NCBI GenBank assembly: GCA_022360075.1
Contig: JAKSDN010000084.1
Span: 1 to 8,597, forward strand
From: Kiloniellales bacterium
Lineage (GTDB): Bacteria > Pseudomonadota > Alphaproteobacteria > Kiloniellales > JAKSDN01
Direction: 5' to 3'
Length of the DNA stretch: 8,597 nucleotides
Shown: positions 1-5,539 of the stretch, piece after piece
Layout of the letters: the number at the start of each line of letters is the position of its first letter
Position numbering within the stretch: position 1 is the stretch's first letter
Made by a program: the position numbers and the translations under genes
The notes under the pieces: model-generated
The model's database searches: none
The model's input: the letters and a program-made list of their open reading frames with translations, nothing else
Told to the model about the DNA's origin: nothing

Positions 1-984
1 AAGTTCGAGATCAAGGGCCGCGACGCCCCGCGCCTGATCGAGATGCTCTACACCAACCGCTTTACCACGCTGAAGACCGGGATGGGCCGCTACGGGATCA
101 TGCTGTCGGAGGACGGCCTGATCCTCGACGACGGCGTCACCTTCAAGCTGGGCGAGAACCACTATCTCATGTCGACCTCGACCGCCCATGCCGGCGAGGT
201 CGAGCGCCACATGGAACACTTCCTCCAGGTCGAACGGCCGGACTGGCAGGTCTGGATCACGCCGATCACCTCGCAATGGGCCAACGCCACAGTCTGCGGT
301 CCGCAGGCGCGCGACGTCATGGCGGCCTTGGGCGGCGACATCGATCTCTCGCCCGACGCCTTTCCCTTCATGGCCCTGCGCGAGGGTCGGATCGCGGGCT
401 TCCCGGCAAGGCTCTGCCGGGTCAGCTTCACCGGTGAGCTGAGCTTCGAGATCAACGTGCGCAGCCGCGACTCGGCCGCGCTCTGGGACCGCATCATGAC
501 GGTCGGCAAGCCCTTCGGCCTGATCCCGATCGGCTCGGAGGCCAACCACGTCCTGCGCGTCGAGAAAGGCTTCCTGTCGCTGGGCCACGAGGTCGATGGA
601 ACCGCAGACCCCTACGACCTCGGCTTGGGATGGATCATGTCCAAGAAAAAGGACGACTTCATCGGCAAGCGCGCGGTGGAGATCCGCCGGTCCAGTAGTC
701 AGGCACGGCGCGAGCTGGTTGGGCTATTGACCGAGGACCCAACGCGGCTGGTCACGGAAGGCGCACCCCTCACCCCCGACGGCCGCAAGGCGCCCTCCGA
801 GGGATTCGTCAGCGCCAGCGTCTGGAGCGTTGTCCGCGAGCGATCCGTCGCCCTCGGCCTGCTGACTGACGGCCGGGCACGGATCGGAGAGACAGCCTAC
901 GTCCGCCTGAAGGACGAGGTGGTGCCTGCCGAGATCACCGCGCCCTGCTTCCACGACTCCGAAGGCAAGCGGCTGAGATCCTGA
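1..984 (+). CDS. soxA: Sarcosine oxidase alpha subunit, C-terminal part (5' end outside window)
   Basis: C-terminal 327 residues of the alpha subunit of heterotetrameric sarcosine oxidase, which oxidatively demethylates sarcosine to glycine in the cytoplasm and transfers the methyl-derived carbon to tetrahydrofolate. The frame is open from base 1, so the ATG at 43 is internal; the N-terminal FAD/NAD-binding part (full subunits are about 1000 residues) lies upstream. What remains is the aminomethyltransferase (GcvT-like) folate domain and its C-terminal barrel. Family-typical stretches are YTNRFTTLK (17-25), RYGIMLSEDG (30-39), DDGVTFKLGENHYLM (43-57), FTGELSFEINV (143-153), VLRVEKGF (184-191) and DLGLGWIMSKKKDDFIGKR (206-224). 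The last of these is highly characteristic of SoxA. The stop is followed after one base by soxG, the usual soxB-D-A-G order. Stand-alone GcvT or a dimethylglycine dehydrogenase tail are alternatives, but the soxG neighbour argues strongly for SoxA. Confidence 0.93.
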   Translation, partial: KFEIKGRDAPRLIEMLYTNRFTTLKTGMGRYGIMLSEDGLILDDGVTFKLGENHYLMSTSTAHAGEVERHMEHFLQVERPDWQVWITPITSQWANATVCGPQARDVMAALGGDIDLSPDAFPFMALREGRIAGFPARLCRVSFTGELSFEINVRSRDSAALWDRIMTVGKPFGLIPIGSEANHVLRVEKGFLSLGHEVDGTADPYDLGLGWIMSKKKDDFIGKRAVEIRRSSSQARRELVGLLTEDPTRLVTEGAPLTPDGRKAPSEGFVSASVWSVVRERSVALGLLTDGRARIGETAYVRLKDEVVPAEITAPCFHDSEGKRLRS

Positions 985-985
985 G

Positions 986-1486
986 ATGAGCTACGACGTC
1001 ACAATACGGCGGCTGGCGCCTCCTGCGCTCCTAGATCTGCGGGGCAAGACCGAGACCGTATCGAGGTGGCTGGCGGGCGTTGGACTCGCAATGCCGGAAA
1101 CACCGAACACCGCCGTCCGAGCGGGTGACCAGGAGCTGTGCTGGCTCGGGCCGGACCACTGGATCCTGCGCGCGCCGATCGACACCGAAGAGACGCTTCT
1201 TCAAACGTTGAAGACGGTCGACCTACCGCCGGATGTCAGCCAAGTCCTGGTCACAGACGCTTATGCCTTTTTCGAGATCTCTGGACCGGATGCCGGGCAA
1301 GTCCTCGCGATCGCCTGCCCGATCGATCTAGATTCCAGCGTCTTCCCGCTGGACGGCGTCACCTTTACCGAGGCCTTCGGGTTGAAAGCGCTCATCGTCA
1401 GGCGCGACAACGGCGTCGAGCTTGCCGTCGAGCGCAGCTTCGGCAATATGACGGCCGACTATCTGGACCGCGTGACACGCGCCTGA
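986..1486 (+). CDS. soxG: Sarcosine oxidase gamma subunit
   Basis: A 166-residue protein of the SoxG family, the small subunit of heterotetrameric sarcosine oxidase, which packs against the alpha subunit and is itself distantly GcvT/YgfZ-like in fold. Visible family features are LGPDHWIL (54-61), ISGPDAGQVLAIACPIDL (98-115) and the C-terminal ERSFGNMTADYL (149-160). It is somewhat shorter than many SoxG proteins (about 180-200 residues). The ATG follows the soxA TGA after a single base and there is no strong Shine-Dalgarno, so translation is probably coupled to soxA. SoxG proteins are poorly conserved and often go unannotated; the position directly after soxA and the GPDHW motif together make this call secure. 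Confidence 0.9.
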   Translation: MSYDVTIRRLAPPALLDLRGKTETVSRWLAGVGLAMPETPNTAVRAGDQELCWLGPDHWILRAPIDTEETLLQTLKTVDLPPDVSQVLVTDAYAFFEISGPDAGQVLAIACPIDLDSSVFPLDGVTFTEAFGLKALIVRRDNGVELAVERSFGNMTADYLDRVTRA

Positions 1487-1548
1487 CGCGGCCCCGCCCC
1501 GGAACCAACCCGATCCTTGCCTCCAAAACCGCTCAACGGAGCCATGCC
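1487..1548 (+). other. Short intergenic gap between soxG and the RidA-like gene
   Basis: A 62-bp GC-rich spacer with no recognisable promoter and no terminator-like hairpin. The only feature I can support is the GGAG ribosome site at its end, so read-through transcription from soxAG is the simplest reading. Confidence 0.5.
1538..1541 (+). promoter_or_regulatory. Ribosome binding site fixing the RidA-like start
   Basis: GGAG lies seven bases before the ATG at 1549. It settles the start because the reading frame is open back to 1138 and a competing out-of-frame ATG at 1544 sits only two bases from this motif, too close to be used efficiently. Confidence 0.6.
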
Positions 1549-1941
1549 ATGCCCAAGCAGCACATCCACAAGTACGAGACCCGCTACCACGCCAGGGCCG
1601 TCTACTCGAAGGCGATCCGGGCCAGTGGCGACTTCCTGTTCCTGCAAGGTCAAGTGGGCGTCGACGAGAACGGTACGCTGATCGGGCCGGGCGATCCTGG
1701 CCTGCAGGCGCATCAAGCCTGCCGCAACATCAAGCAGTTCGTCGAGGAGGCCGGCGGTAGCCTGACGGACATCTGTAAGCTCACGGTCTACGTCACCGAC
1801 ATCGCCTATCGTCCTGCGGTCTACGCCGCGATCAACGAGTGGTTCGAAGGCGTCCACCACTGCAGCACAGGCGTGGTCGTGAGCGGCCTCGCCGATCCCG
1901 CCTTCCTGGTCGAGATCGATGCGATGGGCGTCATCGACTGA
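1549..1941 (+). CDS. RidA/YjgF/YER057c-family protein without the deaminase arginine
   Basis: A 130-residue single-domain protein of the RidA (YjgF/UK114) superfamily; canonical members are trimers that hydrolyse reactive enamine/imine intermediates such as 2-aminoacrylate. Family landmarks are SGDFLFLQGQVGVDENG (26-42), the helix region ACRNIKQFVEEAGGSL (57-72), LTVYVTDIAYRPAVYAAINEWF (78-99) and the C-terminal LVEIDAMGVI (120-129). Where canonical RidA has P-A-R followed by the last strands (Arg105 of E. coli RidA), this protein reads H103-C105-S106 before TGVVVSGL, so the arginine is replaced by Ser106. Known Rid subfamilies lacking this arginine show no imine deaminase activity, so the function is open. 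The frame stays open far upstream through soxG, but homology begins at this ATG, which has GGAG at 1538-1541 seven bases before it. An ATG at 1544 is out of frame. It is third in the plus-strand block, probably co-transcribed with soxAG. Confidence 0.9.
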   Translation: MPKQHIHKYETRYHARAVYSKAIRASGDFLFLQGQVGVDENGTLIGPGDPGLQAHQACRNIKQFVEEAGGSLTDICKLTVYVTDIAYRPAVYAAINEWFEGVHHCSTGVVVSGLADPAFLVEIDAMGVID

Positions 1942-2029
1942 AGTACCGCGGAGACAGAGAGCTAAATGGGTGAGAGCCAGATGGATCTGGAAACGCCTCG
2001 CCAATTGGGAAGTGTCCGGGTTTCCGAAG
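1942..2029. other. Convergent intergenic region (88 bp)
   Basis: Gap between the RidA-like gene (plus) and the alpha/beta hydrolase gene (minus), whose stop codons face each other. It contains a perfect 5-bp hairpin with a 4-base loop at 1977-1990 and the 8-bp palindrome CCAATTGG at 2001-2008. Neither is followed by a T-run on either strand, so no intrinsic terminator can be called with confidence. I see no small gene in it. Confidence 0.7.
1977..1990. terminator. Weak hairpin, possible terminator of the convergent operons
   Basis: CCAGA (1977-1981) and TCTGG (1986-1990) form a perfect 5-bp stem around the loop TGGA. It sits in the convergent gap, where a shared terminator would be expected. 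However, the stem is short, cannot be extended (G against A outside it), and lacks a downstream T-run on either strand, so Rho-dependent termination is at least as likely. Confidence 0.2.
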
Positions 2030-2884
2030 CTATCGCACGCCGCAAGCCCGTTTGACGGCGGTCGCGATCGGACTGGCCGGATCGAGATACTGGTCCATGA
2101 TGTTGAAGTGGTGATAGCCGGGAAGAACATGAACTTCCGGATCATGGCCGTGAACGCGCAAATGCCGCGAATAGTCGAAGCTCTGCTCCACCCACGCCCA
2201 GGGTTCCCGGCCGCCGGCGAAGATCCAGACCGGGCATGGAGATCGTGGCGGCAGTGAAAGCGCGTTGTTGCGCGCGACGATGTCGTCGTCGAGTTTCAGG
2301 TCATCGGCGACACTGATATGCCGGGCCGGCTCCGGATCATAGATGCCGCTGATGACCACCGCGCCCTTGACCGGGTGTGTTTGCAGCCCGCGCGCGGCCC
2401 AATCGGTCGCCAGCGCCATCGCGCAAAGATGCGCTCCAGCCGAATTGCCCGAGATGCTGATCGCTTCCGGGTCACCGCCGTACTCTCCGATGTTGCGATG
2501 GCACCATGCGATCGCGGCGAGCGCGGAGGCCGTGACGCCGTCGAGCGTGGCCTGGGGGCACAGGTCGTAGTTGGCGACCACCAGCGTTACACCGCGTTGA
2601 ACGAGATCGCGCGCGATGAAGGCGAAGTTCTCCTTGTCCTGGGCCCGCCAATAGCCACCGTGAAAGAAGATATGCACCGGTGATTCTTGCGCTGCGGGAA
2701 AGATATCGACGCTGTGCAGCGCCCCCTCGCCGTACCGGACATCGAGATACGCGTTCATGACGTTCCGGCAAACGCGGCTGACCGCGGTCCGAAAGGTCTG
2801 AAACGAGGAGAAGTCCGCGACCGAGTTCTGTGGGTTATAGTGATACTCGCGCTCTTCGGCGCTCATGGACTGCCAGGTCTTCAT
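2030..2884 (-). CDS. Alpha/beta hydrolase, kynurenine-formamidase-like
   Basis: A 284-residue cytoplasmic serine hydrolase of the esterase/lipase branch that includes bacterial kynurenine formamidase-like enzymes, which cleave amide or ester bonds. Motifs are the oxyanion-hole HGGYW (75-79), the nucleophile elbow GNSAG with Ser148 (146-150), VISGIYDPEP (177-186) and a C-terminal GYHHFN with His259 as the likely catalytic base. The acidic triad member is not obvious: the expected region reads AGGREPWAW (223-231), where Glu227 is the only acid. The order HGGYW, then NYDLCP (105-110), GNSAG and SGIYD is typical of the formamidase-like family; no signal peptide is seen. The ATG lies 2 bases after the stop of the SMP-30 gene without a good Shine-Dalgarno, indicating coupling. 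It is the last gene of the minus-strand operon. There are no kynurenine pathway genes nearby, so the substrate is more likely an amide or ester delivered by the transporter. Confidence 0.88.
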   Translation of the reverse strand: MKTWQSMSAEEREYHYNPQNSVADFSSFQTFRTAVSRVCRNVMNAYLDVRYGEGALHSVDIFPAAQESPVHIFFHGGYWRAQDKENFAFIARDLVQRGVTLVVANYDLCPQATLDGVTASALAAIAWCHRNIGEYGGDPEAISISGNSAGAHLCAMALATDWAARGLQTHPVKGAVVISGIYDPEPARHISVADDLKLDDDIVARNNALSLPPRSPCPVWIFAGGREPWAWVEQSFDYSRHLRVHGHDPEVHVLPGYHHFNIMDQYLDPASPIATAVKRACGVR

Positions 2885-2886
2885 CG

Positions 2887-3759
2887 TCAGTCGCCCGCAA
2901 AGAAGGGTTCGGCAACGCCTTTGGCGCCAGTCCCGGTCACCGCGAACAGACTGCCAGCCAAGGGTTGCTCGCGCAGAGCGGCCTCGTCGAGGAAGCGCCG
3001 GCTTGTCACGACATAGAGAACATCGAGATCCGGCCCCCCGAACGTGCACATGGTCGGGTGTTTGACCGGCAGCTCGATGCGCCTGTCCAAGCGTCCCCTG
3101 GCGTCGAAGCAGCAAATCGAGCCGTCGTGGATCATCGCGCACCAGTAATTGCCGTCACGGTCCACGGTCGCGCCGTCGACTCTGCCTACCATGTCGTCGG
3201 TCCGGAAGAAATCGCGCTTGCCGGCCACATGGCCGGTCTCGATGTCATAGTCATAGGCGTAGACCACCAGGGCCCGCGTATCGGCGAAATACATCGTCTC
3301 GTCGTCGGGACTCCAAGCCAGGCCGTTCGAGACCGTGATGCCGTCGTCCAGGCGGTGGGTCGACCAATCCGGATCGAGACGCCACAGGACCCCCGCGCCG
3401 GGCGCGAAGTTCCGATCCATCGTACCCACGAGATAACGGCCGCGCCGATCGCATTTTCCATCGTTGAAGATGACATCGGGGCCGGGTTGAGGATTGACGA
3501 CCGGGTCCACCGCGACCGGATCGAGCGACACCCGGCAGAACCCCGATTGCAGTCCGGCAACGATCCCGCCACTTCGGTCAAAAACCAGCGAGCCGATGAT
3601 CTCCGGCATCTTCCACGACTGCACGCCGCCGGTCGCCGGATCGTACCGGCGGATCATTGGGCCGTAAGCGTCGACCCAGTACAAACGGCCCTCGGCAGGA
3701 TTCCAGATAACGCCCTCGCCCAGATTATCCTTGGTCTGCGCCACGCAGGTGATGTCCAT
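2887..3759 (-). CDS. SMP-30/gluconolactonase/LRE family protein
   Basis: A 290-residue six-bladed beta-propeller of the SMP-30/regucalcin/gluconolactonase family; characterised members are metal-dependent lactonases that open sugar-acid lactones. The metal ligands expected for the family are present: Glu15 in LGEG (13-16), Asn145 in SNGLAW (144-149) and Asp195 in VDGATVD (194-200). The substrate-side asparagine is probably Asn99 in FNDGKCD (98-104), and PTMCTFGGPDLDVLYVVTSR (235-254) is the classic last blade. An in-frame ATG at 3807 would add 16 residues and overlap the upstream permease gene by 38 bases. The ATG at 3759 is preferred because it begins where homology begins, lies 10 bases after the permease stop and has AGGGA seven bases before it. 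The protein has no signal peptide and so acts in the cytoplasm on an imported or internally oxidised substrate, plausibly the product of the SDR in the same operon (inference). Confidence 0.92.
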   Translation of the reverse strand: MDITCVAQTKDNLGEGVIWNPAEGRLYWVDAYGPMIRRYDPATGGVQSWKMPEIIGSLVFDRSGGIVAGLQSGFCRVSLDPVAVDPVVNPQPGPDVIFNDGKCDRRGRYLVGTMDRNFAPGAGVLWRLDPDWSTHRLDDGITVSNGLAWSPDDETMYFADTRALVVYAYDYDIETGHVAGKRDFFRTDDMVGRVDGATVDRDGNYWCAMIHDGSICCFDARGRLDRRIELPVKHPTMCTFGGPDLDVLYVVTSRRFLDEAALREQPLAGSLFAVTGTGAKGVAEPFFAGD

Positions 3760-3766
3760 TCTCTGA

Positions 3767-3771
3767 TCCCT
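3767..3771 (-). promoter_or_regulatory. Ribosome binding site deciding the SMP-30 start
   Basis: On the minus strand AGGGA overlaps the TAG stop of the DppC-type gene and lies seven bases before the ATG at 3759. It supports that start over the in-frame ATG at 3807, which would sit inside the permease gene. Confidence 0.55.
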
Positions 3772-4591
3772 AGTGATCGCCGGTATCCTGGAGGCTTCGG
3801 CCGACAAGGATGACGGCCAGCGAGGCGACGATGAGCGCCAGCCCCGGAAACAGCGCCATCCACGGCGCGATCAGCAGGTAGTCCTTGCTTTCCTGCAGGC
3901 TGGCGCCCCAATCCGGGGTCGGCGGCTGCACGCCAAGCCCCAGGAAGCCGAGAGCCGCCTGCACCTGGAGCGCCAGGGGAAACAGGATGATGTATTGGGT
4001 GGCGATAGCGGGGACGACATTGGGCAGCATGTGACGCAACAGCACGCGATCATGACCGGCGCCGAGCGCCTGCGCGGCCTCGACGTAGGGCTTGGCGCTT
4101 TCGACCATCGTCGTCGAGCGCGCGGCCCGAAAGAAAAGCGGCAGATAGACGACCGACAGTGCCAGGACCAGATAACCGACGTTGGAGCCCAGGATGCCGG
4201 TGATCATGACGCCGAGAAAGATCGGCGGAAAACTCAGAATCACCTCGATCAACTGGCCCGAGGAGATGTCCGTCCAGCCCCTGGCATAGCCGGCCAAGGA
4301 GCCGGTCAAACCGCCGACGATCGCGGACAGGAGCAAGGAGCCCGAAACGATGCCCAACGTGGTCCTGGCGCCGTGCACCACGCGCGCAAAGACGTCGCGT
4401 CCGACGTGGTCCGTACCGAACCAATGGTCGCCGGAAGGCGCCCGCAGCGCGTTCGCGACATCGATCGCCTCGGGCGGGTGGGTCGCGAACATCCCCGGCG
4501 CGGCAACCACGACCAGCAGCACGGCGATCATCGCGCCCCCGGTCGCAAGACCCGGTCGGGACCCGAGATGAACAATGGCGGGCGGGTTCAC
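3770..4591 (-). CDS. Dipeptide/oligopeptide-type ABC transporter permease, DppC-like
   Basis: A 273-residue inner-membrane permease of the DppC/OppC type, half of the membrane channel of a peptide-class ABC importer. There is a single hydrophobic helix near the N-terminus (about 20-37), the DppC hallmark HWFGTDHVGRDVFARVV (56-72) and several membrane segments. The EAA loop, EAAQALGAGHDRVLLRHMLP (171-190), docks onto the ATPase, and the C-terminus contains LGFLGLGVQPPTPDWG (214-229). The frame is open for about 740 bases further upstream inside the DppB gene, but those residues are unlike any permease. The start is a GTG at 4591 in a GTGA overlap with the DppB stop, giving an ordinary DppC length. 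A Gly/Leu/Val-rich hydrophobic core and the absence of a signal peptide are as expected. The solute is unknown: nickel, peptides, opines and some glycosides all use this family. Confidence 0.93.
   Translation of the reverse strand: MNPPAIVHLGSRPGLATGGAMIAVLLVVVAAPGMFATHPPEAIDVANALRAPSGDHWFGTDHVGRDVFARVVHGARTTLGIVSGSLLLSAIVGGLTGSLAGYARGWTDISSGQLIEVILSFPPIFLGVMITGILGSNVGYLVLALSVVYLPLFFRAARSTTMVESAKPYVEAAQALGAGHDRVLLRHMLPNVVPAIATQYIILFPLALQVQAALGFLGLGVQPPTPDWGASLQESKDYLLIAPWMALFPGLALIVASLAVILVGRSLQDTGDH
4588..4591 (-). other. GTGA start/stop overlap coupling DppB- and DppC-type genes
   Basis: On the minus strand the GTG start of the DppC-type gene and the TGA stop of the DppB-type gene share the four bases GTGA. 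This is a classic arrangement for translational coupling of equimolar subunits. It also settles the DppC start, because no ATG gives a sensible length: the next in-frame ATG (Met21) would remove part of the first membrane segment. Confidence 0.8.
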
Positions 4592-5529
4592 GTCCTCAGC
4601 CTCGGATCGATTGCCCGATAGAGCAGATCGACAAAGAGATTGACGAAGATTGCCGAGACGAGAACCGTCAGTAGTGCGCCTTGGACAACCGGAAAGTCCC
4701 TTGCGTTCAGAGCATTGACCAGCAAACGGCCCAGCCCGGGCAGTCCGAAGATGGATTCGATAACGACGACGCCGCCCAGAATCTGGATGAAGATCAATCC
4801 CATGAAGGTCGACAGCGGCACCAGGATGTTGCGCAGGACATGGCGCAGCAGGACCCGATGCATCGGCATGCCGCGGGCGCGGGCGGCACGCACATAGTCC
4901 TGCCCCAGCGCCGCTACGACATGCTGGCGGACAAACTGCGCGTAGGCCGCGATCTGCAGGAAGGCCAAACTCAATATGGGCAGCATTAAGATGATCAGGT
5001 TTTCCGTAATCGAACGGAGGGGAGACACGTAGATCGTCGGGGGGGACCATCCCAAGAGTTCGGACACGCCGAACAGCAACATCAGACCGATCCAGAAGAC
5101 CGGCGTCGCCAGTGCAACGACGTTGAACGACTGAACCACCGTGTCCAACGCGCTGCCTGGCCGGCGGCCGACGATGAGGCCTAGCGGCACGCCGAGGAAC
5201 GCGGAAAGCACCAGCACCAGGAAAGCCAGTTGCAGGGAAACCAGGAACGCCGATGCGACGAGGCCGGCGACCGGCGCGCCCAAGCGCCAGGACACACCAA
5301 GGTCGCCGCGCAGCACACGCCCCAGCCAATCGAGATACTGGATATGAACCGGTTCGTCCAAGCCGAAGAACCGCCTAAGAACCGCCTCGCCTTCGCTGCC
5401 GCCCAACTGCCCCATCATCTGCTCGACGATGTCGCCGGGCACGGCACGAACCATCGCGAACACGACAATGCTTGCCAGGAACAACGTGATGAGCGACGCC
5501 GCCAATCGGCGAAGGACGAACGGCCCCAT
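4588..5529 (-). CDS. Dipeptide/oligopeptide-type ABC transporter permease, DppB-like
   Basis: A 313-residue inner-membrane permease of the DppB/OppB type. It begins with the standard RRLAASLITLFLASIVVFAM (7-26) first membrane helix and VRAVPGD (27-33). The soluble segment carries the family-typical FGLDEPVHIQYLDWLGRVLRGDLGVS (55-80). Further hydrophobic helices lie at about 93-120, 133-160, 176-200, 236-258 and 283-305. The cytoplasmic EAA-type loop DYVRAARARGMPMHRVLLRH (211-230) contacts the ATPase, and VIESIFGLPGLGRLLVNAL (256-274) is a hallmark near the C-terminus. The length matches the family. The ATG is 10 bases after the stop of the binding-protein gene and has no evident Shine-Dalgarno, so translation probably depends on the preceding gene. 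It pairs with the DppC-like protein encoded next. Confidence 0.95.
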   Translation of the reverse strand: MGPFVLRRLAASLITLFLASIVVFAMVRAVPGDIVEQMMGQLGGSEGEAVLRRFFGLDEPVHIQYLDWLGRVLRGDLGVSWRLGAPVAGLVASAFLVSLQLAFLVLVLSAFLGVPLGLIVGRRPGSALDTVVQSFNVVALATPVFWIGLMLLFGVSELLGWSPPTIYVSPLRSITENLIILMLPILSLAFLQIAAYAQFVRQHVVAALGQDYVRAARARGMPMHRVLLRHVLRNILVPLSTFMGLIFIQILGGVVVIESIFGLPGLGRLLVNALNARDFPVVQGALLTVLVSAIFVNLFVDLLYRAIDPRLRT

Positions 5530-5539
5530 GACGAAAGGG

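Noticed and set aside
1138..1548. N-terminal extension of the RidA-like frame through soxG
   Set aside because: The frame is merely open. The residues are an Arg/Pro-rich shadow of SoxG, and RidA homology starts at the ATG at 1549 with its own ribosome site.
1459..2145. 228-codon minus-strand open frame across the RidA-like gene and the convergent gap
   Set aside because: Antisense to a well-conserved RidA-family gene, and overlaps the end of the hydrolase gene in another frame. No recognisable domain.
2885..3142. N-terminal extension of the hydrolase frame into the SMP-30 gene
   Set aside because: The extra 86 residues overlap the SMP-30 coding sequence in another frame and resemble no hydrolase. 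The ATG at 2884 gives the normal family length.
2830..3813. Long plus-strand open frame (327 codons) opposite the SMP-30 gene
   Set aside because: Antisense shadow in high-GC DNA. It covers the end of the hydrolase gene and all of a clearly conserved SMP-30 gene, and its translation resembles no family I know.
3773..4621. 282-codon plus-strand open frame opposite the DppC-type gene
   Set aside because: Low-complexity translation rich in Gln, Asp and Arg, antisense to a clear permease. No ribosome site or family resemblance.
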